Positions 28,286 to 37,905 of a DNA stretch of 43,289 nucleotides are shown here, piece by piece. The position numbers and the translations under genes are program-made. The stretch comes from Magnetococcales bacterium (lineage in GTDB: Bacteria; Pseudomonadota; Magnetococcia; Magnetococcales; UBA8363). Below the pieces are notes generated by a model. The model did not search any database. It was not told where the DNA came from and worked only from the letters and a program-made list of their open reading frames with translations. The stretch lies in NCBI GenBank assembly GCA_015228925.1, contig JADGCQ010000019.1:1-43289 (forward strand), read 5' to 3'. Positions within the stretch are counted from its first letter, which is position 1. Each line of letters begins with the position of its first letter.

Positions 28286-29797
28286 AGCAAATTCCTCGTT
28301 GTGCTTCTTGCGTTGATATCCCCGATACAGGGCGCAGGCGATCCCTAGATGTTTCTCCCACTCCCATTGACGACCTTGTTTATCCCGCTCATAGGCGGTG
28401 CGATTGCAGACCCGACGGACGGTGGCATCCATCAAATCCTGCGGAAGAATAAGACCATCGATAATACAAGGGAGAAGTCTTTCCACCGTCGCCTTGCGCA
28501 GTTTATCGTCCAAACGACGGCCATAGGCAGCCTCGGCGATTTCCTTGGGAGAGGGAACCCCGATAAATTTCTGCTCCTTGCCGAAATCCTGATGCCATTG
28601 ATAGGTGTCATGCCACGATTCAATCCGATCCAAAAACTCCGACCCTGCCAACTCCCGATAATAGACGATGGACATCCGCCCAGGGGTTGCCGAATCCAAC
28701 CCCATGACCACAATATCGTGTGTATTTCCCAGTTCGGCGCGATATCCGGCCATTTTCAACGCCAATCTCCTGGCAAAATGCTCACCGGTAGCGGATGACT
28801 CCGCATCATCCTGGTCCGTTTCCTGGGATTCGGGGTCGAGAAGGGCCATGGTATTGACAAAAGGATCGGGAATTTTAGCCCCCGAAACCGCCCAGGAGAC
28901 GATGACTTGATCGCCGTTACGATAACTTTGCTTCTCGATCAGCCAACGCAGTGCGCTGTGGGCCTTTTGGCTCACTTCATGGCCGATTCCGCACCCCTGT
29001 TGACCGGTGTTATCGGTAAACCGTCCGCGAAAGGTATAACCGGAAGCATCGTTGGCACTGATGAGTTTGGCACCATCCCCGCTGTGGCGAATCCTTTTGG
29101 GATGGTTCAAGGCCAGTGAAGCGTTGCCCGCGCCACTGACCATGCAGACCCCTTTGTTGACATTGGTACTGGCATCGAAGGCGGTCCATGCCTGAATCAG
29201 GGATGGATCTTCCCAAACACCCAGGTCCCGGCCCGATTCCTCTACCCGCCAGCGGATAAAAGCATCACCCTGATCTCTGACGGTTTCGTTGGAGTTTTTA
29301 TCTTTCTTCGGCTGGAGTAATGCATAAAGCTTGGGAGGATCGCCCTCTCCCGTCCACTGAACGGGTAGTTTGTTGTTTGCATCGACGAACAAAATTTTTT
29401 CCCGAACCAGAATGCTGACAACATTTCTGCGTTGAATAGCGGTCAGAACCGCCCTGGCCTTGGGATGGCTGAACTCCGATTGGCACCACTGGTTGAGCAG
29501 CGTCTCATAGTCCTTAAAAAACGAAAGTTTTGCACCACCAAAATCGGGATAATCCGCCGCGCAATACTGGACTTTATCACACAGCGGATGGGGCGGTGGT
29601 CTTTGACCGGTTCTCCCAGCCGATTGCTCGGTGGCGGGAATGAGGGTTTCCTCTTTATCGATGACCTTGGCCCTTTTAAAATTACCATCCATATCAATGG
29701 TGATTTCAATGTGCGCTTGTTGTTTGGTATGGCTGACCGGCAGCATGGCGGATGCTGAGCAGTTATAGGTTTCATACAATTTTTGCATCCATCCCAT
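27872..29797 (-). CDS. cas8c: Cascade large subunit Cas8c (Csd1)
   Basis: Large subunit of the type I-C effector that recognises the PAM and contacts the target DNA. The 641-residue product begins MGWMQKLYETYNCS, typical of Csd1 (trypsin-like beginnings MxWMQKLYETY), and its position between cas5 and cas7 is the standard I-C order. The C-terminal third is helical and likely doubles as Cas11c. The acidic tail (TTTTESEDADSENQ) is low complexity. The start is one base after the cas5 stop, with a G-rich site in front. Confidence 0.94.
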   Translation of the reverse strand: MGWMQKLYETYNCSASAMLPVSHTKQQAHIEITIDMDGNFKRAKVIDKEETLIPATEQSAGRTGQRPPPHPLCDKVQYCAADYPDFGGAKLSFFKDYETLLNQWCQSEFSHPKARAVLTAIQRRNVVSILVREKILFVDANNKLPVQWTGEGDPPKLYALLQPKKDKNSNETVRDQGDAFIRWRVEESGRDLGVWEDPSLIQAWTAFDASTNVNKGVCMVSGAGNASLALNHPKRIRHSGDGAKLISANDASGYTFRGRFTDNTGQQGCGIGHEVSQKAHSALRWLIEKQSYRNGDQVIVSWAVSGAKIPDPFVNTMALLDPESQETDQDDAESSATGEHFARRLALKMAGYRAELGNTHDIVVMGLDSATPGRMSIVYYRELAGSEFLDRIESWHDTYQWHQDFGKEQKFIGVPSPKEIAEAAYGRRLDDKLRKATVERLLPCIIDGLILPQDLMDATVRRVCNRTAYERDKQGRQWEWEKHLGIACALYRGYQRKKHNEEFAMALEKERTTRDYLFGRLLAVADHMENRALYLAQEKRESNASRLMQRFADHPSSTWRTIELSLAPYKSRLQAKRGGFLHEMNGLLDEIINAFDRDAFVSDDRLSGEFLLGFHTQRHQLKARNADTTTTESEDADSENQ

Positions 29798-29798
29798 G

Positions 29799-30512
29799 TC
29801 ACACCCCCCATGCCACGGCTTCGTCGCTGACGCTGGTCACGTTTTCATTGCCAAAAGTTTTGCGTCCCATCACACGGATTTCTTTGCGGATGGAACACGC
29901 TTCGGGACGGTTGAATGCGATGCGTCCTTGTTTCATGACCGGGTGCCAGAAACGGGCTTCCAGCTTATTTTTCCCCGTCTCGTCTGGATAGTCGAAACCA
30001 TGGAACATCAGTCCATAGGCCAACTCATCCCGATCATCGTAATAGCCAGCTTCGGAATCGAACGGACAGGGTTCCACATAGCCTTGACAATCACGGGTTC
30101 CGAGAAAAATATCTTGCCGCCCCCCCCGCTCCAACATCCGTTTTGCGATGTCAAAATGTTTGCCGTCGATGCGGTCATCCGCCAACAACGGTTGATGAAG
30201 ATTCCATTCAAAGTGCGCCAAAACCTGGTATTCCACATCGCTCAGAAAGGTATAAATCGAAAGGTCGTTGCCACCGCTCATCTTGAGCGGTTTGACCCCT
30301 TTACTCTGGGAGCGGATGGGCTTCATGACCCGCACGGCATCAATCACCCAGATGAAAGTTGGCTTCCAATAGATCGATTTGGCGACCCCCTTGAGTGCCT
30401 CGTAGGTGGGGATGTGGTACGAACATTTTTCCCCCCCAACCCGGGTCAGGGGATCGGTAAACAGGGCATATCGGCCCCACACCTTGAACGCGATGGTATT
30501 TTTATGGGTCAC
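29799..30512 (-). CDS. cas5c: crRNA-processing protein Cas5 (Cas5d, type I-C)
   Basis: In type I-C, which lacks Cas6, Cas5 cleaves pre-crRNA at the base of the repeat stem and stays on the 5' handle. The family pattern is clear: IAFKVWGRYALFTDPLTRVGGEKCSYHIPTYEALKG, quoted in part, with Y and K residues of the catalytic region, and the C-terminal FLGTRDCQGYVEP block. The frame opens at 30545, but GTG 30512 has GGAGG six bases upstream and begins the conserved sequence, so it is preferred (237 residues). It overlaps the cas3 end by 11 bases. Confidence 0.93.
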   Translation of the reverse strand: MTHKNTIAFKVWGRYALFTDPLTRVGGEKCSYHIPTYEALKGVAKSIYWKPTFIWVIDAVRVMKPIRSQSKGVKPLKMSGGNDLSIYTFLSDVEYQVLAHFEWNLHQPLLADDRIDGKHFDIAKRMLERGGRQDIFLGTRDCQGYVEPCPFDSEAGYYDDRDELAYGLMFHGFDYPDETGKNKLEARFWHPVMKQGRIAFNRPEACSIRKEIRVMGRKTFGNENVTSVSDEAVAWGV

Positions 30513-32958
30513 ACAGCACCTCCATTTCTTCTTCTGGGGTTTCACTCAAACCAAATTCCCGGCTGTAGTAGCGATGGTCCAACAAATAGAAAATTCCCAT
30601 CCCCGGTTGCATTTCCCGCACGATGCCATCATCTTGAAACCGCCCCAAAATCTGGGGAAATACATTGACGGCATACTGCTGGGCTTGTCGCAGCAGGGAA
30701 TATTCCCGCTCCGGCGCAAAGGCACTGCACAAGGCGGCGATCAGTTCGTTTCCTACGGTGTCGTAAGGGACAATCACCCCCTGGGTCGGGGCGTCGATCA
30801 CTTTGAAAGAATTTCCGGCGGTCATAAAAGATTGGAGAAAATGGAGTTTGGGAGAGGTGCGATACTCGCGCTTAAAATCTTCTGTTGCCTTGTCATTGCG
30901 CGATAGCAGGTTCAGCAACGTATCACCCCCCTTAATGGGATAGTCCATCTGACCGGATCGGGCAAAAAAGAAATTCTTGTAATACAAGGTAATGGCATCG
31001 GGACCGATGGGATCCTGGGGAAACACATCCAGAACGACCTGGGCTTTGTCCTGGCCGATGCGAATCTCCTCCAACCCCTTAAGCCGCTCCCCGGCGGCGT
31101 TGACCACATGGACCACACCCATGGTCCGCGCCCCGTTACGATTGCAACGACCGGCAGCCTGGGCAATGGAATCGATTCCGGCCAAATAGCGGATCACCGA
31201 GCCAAAATCCACGTCCACCCCCGCCTCGATCAACTGGGTGCTGATGCACAAAGTGGGTTGATCTGGCAACCGAGCGATCACCGCATCCAAAACCGCCTTG
31301 CGGTGCGCCGGACACATCCGGGTACTGAGGTGATAAAGGGGGACAGTCCCCTGTTCCCGGCAAGCCCGGTACAGGACCAAAGCTTCCGCCTTGGTATTGA
31401 CCACCACCAGACAACTGCCCGTTCGCGCCACCTCTTTCAGAGCCAGTTCCGCCACCGCTTCCACCGACCAGCCACCGGGTTGGCGGCAATCCCGGACCTG
31501 AACACGCCGCAAATCTTGAAAGAGCCGGGTGACTTCCGGCATCAATTCCGGGTTGTCCGATAATTTCAAGGCCCCTTTTTTCTCATCGACTTCATGCAAT
31601 AGGGGTTGGGTAGCGGTACAAAACAAAACGCTGGAATGGCACTGCTGTACCAGAAAATTGATCGCATTATTGAAAAGGTGGACACAGTTGATCGGCAGGG
31701 TCTGCGGCTCATCGAAAATCATCACGGCGTTGGCAAGCCGATGCATACGCCGGGAACCACGGGTTCCCCCACCGAACAATGCTTCAAGGAATTGGACCAT
31801 GGTGGTAAAAATGATGGGGGCATCCCAATTTTCCCTGGCCATCACCTTCTGGGGCCACGTTTCTGTCTCTGCTGTCAGATTGGCGTGGTGTTCCAAAACA
31901 ATCCGTTCTGCGCACCCATCCGGCTCCAGGATCGTGCGGACGACGCGGGCGTTCTGGTCGATGATCGAAGTATAGGGAATAATGAAAAAGATCCGTTCCA
32001 TACCATGATGGCGGGCATGATGCAGGGCAAAACGGAGGCTGGCCAGCGTTTTGCCGCCTCCGGTGGGAACGGTAAGGGTATAACATCCCCGGTCGCGTTG
32101 CGCCGCTTTCCAGCAATGATCCGAAATCTTGCGCCGTGCTTCATCGACGGGGTGACGGATGGGAAATGTGGCCAAATGTTGTTCCAGCCGATCACACAAT
32201 TGCGGCCAATCGACCGTGCGTCCATCTTGACGCAAGGGGGCTTGGTCGGGGTGTTCAAAATCGGCACTGTCGATACGGTCGGCATCGATCAAACAACTGA
32301 AAAGAAACCGCACCAATAAACCCATAGCTTGACAAAAAACCGTCTCTTTTCCGCGATTTGTTCGGGCAATCTCTTGCAAAATCTTTATTAATGCTTCAAA
32401 CCATGATCTATTGGCCATTCTCTCTTCGAGTTGTGCCAAAATATTGGAATCGACCTTACCCCGAACTTCTTCGAGATGGGTTTGATCCTCACCTTTATCC
32501 ATACGGTTGGAAAATTTATCTTCGGCGGGCTTGCTGGCGGAAAGGTGTAGACAATCGATGAGACCGGAATGGTGGGAGACCAAGCAAAGGGCGATGATCT
32601 GCCCGACCAACGGACCATAAGGGCCTTGCTCCTGCGACCAGTGCCAAGCCCATTGCGCTCCAGCCGTCGAGTGATCCACGCTACCCCGACGCGGGTTTGC
32701 GGTATCACCATCGGGGTCGAAGTCGCCCCCCTCCTGCTGCTGCTGCGCACGGATCGCATGGCGAAGATAGCTTTGAAACTCCGCGCTATATTTTCCCAGA
32801 TCATGCAGCAACCCAAGGATTTCCCCCAAGGGGGCCAGTTGAAGCTTATCCGCAAACCCCTTCGCCCGTGTGGCAACCCCTTGGAGATGCGTTTCCAAAG
32901 TTTGGTCTGTTCCGTCCGACTTGCGATGGTGGGCCATGGCCCGGTCTATGACATCCAT
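30502..32958 (-). CDS. cas3: CRISPR helicase-nuclease Cas3 (HD plus DExH)
   Basis: Target-degrading nuclease-helicase recruited by Cascade. An N-terminal HD nuclease is seen in H24, H52-D53 (LLHDLGKYS), H96 (VDHSTAG) and HH 129-130 (SHHSG). The SF2 helicase has Walker A PTGGGKT at 298-304, DEAx box variant DEPQ at 416-419, CTATQP and motif VI QAAGRCNRNG. At 818 residues all domains are intact and it should be active. AGGGG lies 9 bases before ATG 32958. It is the first gene of the cas operon, with a candidate promoter upstream and a strong terminator between it and the HD-GYP gene. Confidence 0.97.
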   Translation of the reverse strand: MDVIDRAMAHHRKSDGTDQTLETHLQGVATRAKGFADKLQLAPLGEILGLLHDLGKYSAEFQSYLRHAIRAQQQQEGGDFDPDGDTANPRRGSVDHSTAGAQWAWHWSQEQGPYGPLVGQIIALCLVSHHSGLIDCLHLSASKPAEDKFSNRMDKGEDQTHLEEVRGKVDSNILAQLEERMANRSWFEALIKILQEIARTNRGKETVFCQAMGLLVRFLFSCLIDADRIDSADFEHPDQAPLRQDGRTVDWPQLCDRLEQHLATFPIRHPVDEARRKISDHCWKAAQRDRGCYTLTVPTGGGKTLASLRFALHHARHHGMERIFFIIPYTSIIDQNARVVRTILEPDGCAERIVLEHHANLTAETETWPQKVMARENWDAPIIFTTMVQFLEALFGGGTRGSRRMHRLANAVMIFDEPQTLPINCVHLFNNAINFLVQQCHSSVLFCTATQPLLHEVDEKKGALKLSDNPELMPEVTRLFQDLRRVQVRDCRQPGGWSVEAVAELALKEVARTGSCLVVVNTKAEALVLYRACREQGTVPLYHLSTRMCPAHRKAVLDAVIARLPDQPTLCISTQLIEAGVDVDFGSVIRYLAGIDSIAQAAGRCNRNGARTMGVVHVVNAAGERLKGLEEIRIGQDKAQVVLDVFPQDPIGPDAITLYYKNFFFARSGQMDYPIKGGDTLLNLLSRNDKATEDFKREYRTSPKLHFLQSFMTAGNSFKVIDAPTQGVIVPYDTVGNELIAALCSAFAPEREYSLLRQAQQYAVNVFPQILGRFQDDGIVREMQPGMGIFYLLDHRYYSREFGLSETPEEEMEVLCDP

Positions 32959-33032
32959 GCACCCACACCCCTACGGATTGGAAAATGCGCCGAAAAAGGC
33001 ACATTCTCACTATTTTTGCCAAAAGATTTCCA

Positions 33033-33061
33033 TGTATAAACTGCAAGAATTAAAAATTCAA
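33033..33061 (-). promoter_or_regulatory. Candidate cas operon promoter
   Basis: On the minus strand TTGAAT (33056-33061) and TATACA (33033-33038) are 17 bases apart, each 4/6 to consensus. Initiation would be near 33026, leaving a leader of about 68 bases before cas3. It lies just beyond the intrinsic terminator of the upstream operon, so cas transcription is probably independent. Confidence 0.5.
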
Positions 33062-33090
33062 TGATTTGACCTTGTTTTTTCATGCAAGCA

Positions 33091-33132
33091 AAAAAAATGG
33101 GTCTTGGGAAAAATCCCAAGACCCATTTTTTT
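33091..33132 (-). terminator. Strong intrinsic terminator, bidirectional
   Basis: ATGGGTCTTGGGA (33097-33109) pairs perfectly with TCCCAAGACCCAT (33114-33126) around AAAA, and runs of seven A and seven T flank it. On the minus strand it ends the kinase/HD-GYP operon 22 bases after its last stop. The GGGTCTTGGGA core resembles the dispersed hairpins at 1-40 and 10384-10424. Confidence 0.85.
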
Positions 33133-33153
33133 CTTCAATCGTTCTTTTTAGGT

Positions 33154-34755
33154 TTAGATCGTGCGACCGGAAAAAACCTCTTTGATGGCATCATCGCCCC
33201 GAATTTCGGCACGATGACGGTGCGTCCTTAAAAATGCAGCGACAACCGTGGGATCAAAATGGCTCCCCGAACCCCGACGAATCTCCGCAAGGGCATCGGC
33301 AACCGGCCACGCCTTCTTGTACGGACGTGCGCTGACCAACGCATCAAAAACATCCACCACCGATACGATCCGAGCTGCCAAAGGGATCTCCTCACCTTTA
33401 AGACCGCTGGGATAACCCGTACCATCCCAACGCTCATGATGGGAAAGGGCCACCTGAAGCGCAACCTTGAAATTGCCATCCTCCGAAAGGATCGCGGCAC
33501 CAATACCCGGATGCGACTTGATCACCTCAAACTCATCGTCGGTCAATTTGCCAGGCTTGAGCAAAACCGCATCGGGAATGCCAATCTTGCCGATATCATG
33601 CATCATGCTCGCCTGCCCCATCTCCAAAGCAACCTCCTCGGAACACCCAAGTTCCAAGGCGGTCTCGATGGTTTGTCGCGACAGCCGCTTGACGTGATCG
33701 CCCGTTTCGGTATCCTTGAACTCAGCCGCCACCGCCAACATGCGCATCGCCCTGCGGTTGGCCCCCTCCAATTCATCATATAAGCGAAAATTTTCCAAAG
33801 CACTGGCACACTGAATGGCAAAAACTTCCATCAGATAACGCCCATTGTCCGTCAAATGGAACAGATTTCCCAAAACAATGACGCCAATCGGCTTGTGATG
33901 GACCAATAACGGCAACATCACCTGCCCCGGCGCAATCACGACCGGGCTACTACAACCCGTTGCCGTCGCCTTGTCGATCCTTGCCAATACCATCTTGGCC
34001 CACGGTTGCTCCCGCATATCCCATCCCACAGTGGCGCGAATCTTGAGGTCACCACTCTCCAAGGTGGCAACAAACCCGCAAAGATCCCCTGGGTCCACCT
34101 CCGCATGCCGCACAATAGGACAGGCCGTTTGACAAAGACGAATTACCTGCGATAACGCATCCTTGAAAAAAACTTGAATTTCATTCACCGGATGGAGATA
34201 CATCCCCGGAGCCGCCTTGAGAACCATTTCCAAACCCTGACGGTTGGTTTCGATCAGCTTCAAATCGCGGTAAGACTTCAAAGCGGAACGGACCGTCGTG
34301 TACAACTTGATGGAGGTGAGTTCGGTTTTATCTTTGTAATCGTCAATATCATAGTTATCGATCACAAAACGTTCCGGGGCGTGTCCCGGTTGACCCGTGC
34401 GGATAATCAGGCGGATGGTTTGGTTTTTAATCTCCTCACGGATGGTCTTGACCAACCTAAGACCCGCATCATCGGTCTCCATGACCACATCGATAAGTGC
34501 CACGGCAATTTCCGGCTCGCGATGGTAAATCTCCAGGGCCTCCCGGGCACTGCCAGCGCACAGCAGGCGGACAGAACGCCCTGAAAAATGAAAATCTTTC
34601 AGACTGATCCGCGTGACCGCCAATATGTCTGGATCATCATCAACAACCAATACCGTCCAAGGATCCCCCCGACGCCCCACGGCATCCCCTTCCGGGACAA
34701 TCAGAGAAGAATCCTGCGGTGGTGGCGTCACCATGGACTTGCGAATGATCTTCAT
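33154..34755 (-). CDS. Response regulator with REC, DUF3369 and HD-GYP domains
   Basis: Two-component regulator predicted to hydrolyse cyclic di-GMP. REC domain about 34-160 with acidic pocket DDD 39-41 and phospho-acceptor D89 (ALIDVV). DUF3369 domain about 170-330. HD-GYP domain about 335-510 with H354, HD 386-387 (MMHDIGKIGIPD), HH 439-440 and the GYP signature at 447-449 (DGTGYP), so catalysis is likely intact. ATG 34755 overlaps the kinase stop as ATGA, making this the probable phosphorylation partner of that kinase. Output would be lower c-di-GMP, favouring motility over attachment, under control of a haem-type sensor. Confidence 0.93.
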   Translation of the reverse strand: MKIIRKSMVTPPPQDSSLIVPEGDAVGRRGDPWTVLVVDDDPDILAVTRISLKDFHFSGRSVRLLCAGSAREALEIYHREPEIAVALIDVVMETDDAGLRLVKTIREEIKNQTIRLIIRTGQPGHAPERFVIDNYDIDDYKDKTELTSIKLYTTVRSALKSYRDLKLIETNRQGLEMVLKAAPGMYLHPVNEIQVFFKDALSQVIRLCQTACPIVRHAEVDPGDLCGFVATLESGDLKIRATVGWDMREQPWAKMVLARIDKATATGCSSPVVIAPGQVMLPLLVHHKPIGVIVLGNLFHLTDNGRYLMEVFAIQCASALENFRLYDELEGANRRAMRMLAVAAEFKDTETGDHVKRLSRQTIETALELGCSEEVALEMGQASMMHDIGKIGIPDAVLLKPGKLTDDEFEVIKSHPGIGAAILSEDGNFKVALQVALSHHERWDGTGYPSGLKGEEIPLAARIVSVVDVFDALVSARPYKKAWPVADALAEIRRGSGSHFDPTVVAAFLRTHRHRAEIRGDDAIKEVFSGRTI

Positions 34756-37697
34756 GCACTCCCACCTACCGGAAAAGAAATATGAAACTGCACCCCATGC
34801 CCCGGCGAACTGACGCAGGAAATGGTACCATTCAATTGGGATGTGACGATGTTATAACATAAATACAACCCTAACCCACTCCCACCATGGCCTCTTCCGG
34901 TGGTAAAAAATGGTTCAAAGGCCATATTGCGCACCGATTCTTCCATCCCGCACCCATCATCGGAATAATCCAAAACCATCCGATCCTCCTGAAGAAAAGC
35001 GGCGATCACAATGGTTCCATCGAGACTCTCATCCTGATAGCCATAGGTTAGGCTGTTGATGATAAAATTGGTCAAAATTTGTTCCAATGCCCCCGGCCAA
35101 CCAAATACCTTCAAACCCGGATCAACCTGGACATGAATGGATACGCGCGTTTTTTTGATCGGATTATGCAAGGAGCGAATCACATCCTCGACCACTTCGC
35201 GTACCGTAAATAACCGCTGAATATCCGAACTTTGATCCACCGATGTCCGTTTAAAACTGGCCACCAACGTCCCGGCACGGGAAATATTGGCCAAGGCCAA
35301 TTCCGAAGCATCACGAATCGTACTCATGACGCCATGAATCTCCTCCTCGGTCACCTCATCGCGCTCTAGCAAGGTTTCCATGGACTTCACCGCTTCGGCA
35401 ACCAAAGAAAAGGCGGTGACCGCAACACCAATCGGCGTATTGATTTCATGGGCAAACCCCGCCACCAACCGCCCCAGTGACGCCATCTTTTCACTCTTGA
35501 CCAACTCACCGCGTGTATGTTCCAATTCATCGATTTTGGTATTCAACTCCCGTGTCCGTTCCATCACCCGAATATCCAGGGTACTCAATAAATCGGCCAG
35601 GGCGTTTTCCAAATTTTTACGTTGCGTGATATCCTCTTTCACCGCCATAAAATATCGGACATTCCCATGTTCATTGCGGATGGGCGATATGGAAGCATCT
35701 TCCCAAAACAGTTCACCATTTTTCCGACGATTGTACAATTCGCCACGCCAAATGTTGCCAGATAAAATGGTCTTCCATAAATAGTGATAGACAGCCGCCG
35801 ATATTTCCCCAGATTTGAAAATATTGGGACTCTTCCCCAAAAGTTCATCCACGTCATAACCCGAAGTCCGGCAACAGTGCGGATTGACATATTCGATACG
35901 GCCCCTGGTATCGGTGATGACAACGCTGATAGGACTTTGTTCCATCGCCTGGGAAAGATAACGCACTTTGCGTTCACTGACTTTTCTATCAATAATACCC
36001 GCCAGAGTCTGGGCGACGGTTTCCAGAAAACGGATCTCCCCAACATCCCGCACATGACCCGGTTGCAAGTACAAATTGATCACCCCCAACAGCCGATCCC
36101 CCAACAGAATCGGAACACAATAATGTCCATGAGGGGCCATGTTTTCAAACTGAACGGTGTGGGTCTCATCCACCGCATTGGAAAAAACCAACTGCCGCAG
36201 CATGGCCGCCCGTCCACAATGACACTGCCCAGGTGAAATCTCCCGGCAAAGAAGCCTGATCTTCTCGGAAAGCCCCTGCTCCACCAACATCTCCAGCTTG
36301 TTGGTTTGATGGTTCATCAAAAAAATGGCCCCTTTATACTGTAACGCCAACCATGGAACCGCCAGAATGATCTGTAAGGATCGGGTCAATTTTTCCTGGA
36401 GTGACAAAGATTTCAGAGCAACTTCCAAAATGCTGTTGATGGCAATGCGCGACATAAAATCACGATGATTTTTTTCAGCATTTTTCTTTCTCTTGTCAAT
36501 ATTGCGAATGATGGCCGCAAAATATTGCCGTCCCGCCAATGACCAGGTTGACAGGGTTATTTCCAAAGTAATCCATTGACCATCCTTACGGACCCCTTGA
36601 ACCTCAAGGGATTCCCCCCGATGACGGGTCGTCCCAGTCGCAACGGCTGCCGCATACCCGCTCAAATGTGCCGGGAGCATTTTCTCAGGGATTAACAACG
36701 ATACCGATTTGCCGAGCATCTCTTTTTCCAAATAGCCAAAAAGCCGCTCCGCACTCTGGTTCCAAGAGCTGATCAACCCATTTTCGTCGGCGGAAATAAT
36801 GGCATCGACCGCCGATTGCGTCAGTGATCGAAAACGATTTTCCTCCTCTTCCAGTTCTTTTTTCCCCGCATTCAAAGAAGATTGCGCCGACTCCAACGCC
36901 ATACCCAAGCCATCAAAAGCCCGGTAGATCCGTCTTAACTCCGTGGGAACCGCCATGGTTTCCAAAGGTTCCCGCTTTCCGGTGGCAACCATCCGCTCCA
37001 TGGCCTCAGCACCGACTGCCAAAGGGTTGAGTACCTGTTTTTTAAGTCCCCACCACAACAGCAGACAGACCATCCCGATCCAGCCGAAGACAACCCCATA
37101 AATTGTACTATTATCTGAATTATAATCTTCCAACAACTTTTGGTCAAGATAAACAAATGTCGCCGCGACAACCGAGTCCACCCCTGGAGAGACAATGCCC
37201 GAAAGGAGATCGCCTTTTGGGGAAGCCACCTTCAGGGTATCATGACATTTCAGGCAAGGTGTTGCAAAATGGATGGGACGGGCCAAAATATACCAATCGA
37301 CCCCATCCCGTGTGATCCATCTTCCAGAGTCTTGGCCAGAGTCTTGAAGAGACGTGTTGGTCGCAAGATTTTTGATGATAGCACGTTCCGGTTCCAACGG
37401 ATAGTTCAGGGGGTTCAGCGGTTCCAAACTTAAATCTTTGATTACATATTTTGTATTTTTATGATCATTAAAATGTTTTGCCACACTGCACCATGGTTTC
37501 GCCATTTCTACAGCATCACGATCCACGGGAGACCTGTCACGGTAGTCAAAAACAAGATCCAGGATTTGGTCGGCTTGCATGTGAAGGTGCCGCAACCGAT
37601 CCTGGCTGAAATGCGCGTACACCAAGGCGAGACCACAAGCCGACGCGATCACGCCAAGGGTCACAATCCAACGGAGGAGATGTGTCGTCAGTGACAT
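34752..37697 (-). CDS. Sensor histidine kinase with periplasmic haem-binding (DUF3365/Tll0287-like) domain
   Basis: Kinase of about 981 residues. Order (numbered from GTG 37703): transmembrane segment about 12-30; periplasmic DUF3365-like domain about 32-198 with the c-type haem motif CLKCH at 150-154 after FATP; transmembrane about 201-220; HAMP about 222-275; PAS about 290-405; GAF about 425-575; PAS about 585-698; coiled coil; HisKA with H752 (GFAHEINTPIGV); HATPase_c with SDDGCGM and GGSGLGL. The CxxCH points to covalent haem and hence redox, NO or oxygen sensing. ATG 37697 is preferred over GTG 37703, though no strong ribosome site is seen. It is coupled by ATGA to the HD-GYP regulator. 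Confidence 0.92.
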   Translation of the reverse strand: MSLTTHLLRWIVTLGVIASACGLALVYAHFSQDRLRHLHMQADQILDLVFDYRDRSPVDRDAVEMAKPWCSVAKHFNDHKNTKYVIKDLSLEPLNPLNYPLEPERAIIKNLATNTSLQDSGQDSGRWITRDGVDWYILARPIHFATPCLKCHDTLKVASPKGDLLSGIVSPGVDSVVAATFVYLDQKLLEDYNSDNSTIYGVVFGWIGMVCLLLWWGLKKQVLNPLAVGAEAMERMVATGKREPLETMAVPTELRRIYRAFDGLGMALESAQSSLNAGKKELEEEENRFRSLTQSAVDAIISADENGLISSWNQSAERLFGYLEKEMLGKSVSLLIPEKMLPAHLSGYAAAVATGTTRHRGESLEVQGVRKDGQWITLEITLSTWSLAGRQYFAAIIRNIDKRKKNAEKNHRDFMSRIAINSILEVALKSLSLQEKLTRSLQIILAVPWLALQYKGAIFLMNHQTNKLEMLVEQGLSEKIRLLCREISPGQCHCGRAAMLRQLVFSNAVDETHTVQFENMAPHGHYCVPILLGDRLLGVINLYLQPGHVRDVGEIRFLETVAQTLAGIIDRKVSERKVRYLSQAMEQSPISVVITDTRGRIEYVNPHCCRTSGYDVDELLGKSPNIFKSGEISAAVYHYLWKTILSGNIWRGELYNRRKNGELFWEDASISPIRNEHGNVRYFMAVKEDITQRKNLENALADLLSTLDIRVMERTRELNTKIDELEHTRGELVKSEKMASLGRLVAGFAHEINTPIGVAVTAFSLVAEAVKSMETLLERDEVTEEEIHGVMSTIRDASELALANISRAGTLVASFKRTSVDQSSDIQRLFTVREVVEDVIRSLHNPIKKTRVSIHVQVDPGLKVFGWPGALEQILTNFIINSLTYGYQDESLDGTIVIAAFLQEDRMVLDYSDDGCGMEESVRNMAFEPFFTTGRGHGGSGLGLYLCYNIVTSQLNGTISCVSSPGHGVQFHISFPVGGSA

Positions 37698-37758
37698 CTG
37701 CACCCGATTCCAGTCCCCCCCAGGAATAATGATTTACATTTTGTTACAGTCTCATCCC

Positions 37759-37787
37759 ATTGAACATCATTGGCGTCCCTTTTTCAA
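37759..37787 (-). promoter_or_regulatory. Candidate promoter of the haem-kinase/HD-GYP operon
   Basis: TTGAAA (37782-37787) and TTCAAT (37759-37764) on the minus strand, 17 bases apart, about 55 bases from the proposed start to ATG 37697. The -10 match is only 4/6. Confidence 0.3.
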
Positions 37788-37905
37788 CATAATTATTTTT
37801 CCAAACGGCTTCTCAGCACTTCCATCAGCCCACCAAACGCCAAGTGGGGAACATGGAAATCAGTCCATCGCAGTATAGGCATTCGATGGAGCGGGTAGTC
37901 ATGTG

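Noticed and set aside
29796-30668. Plus-strand open frame of 290 codons opposite cas5
   Set aside because: Antisense to cas5 and the cas3 end, with composition of a shadow frame.
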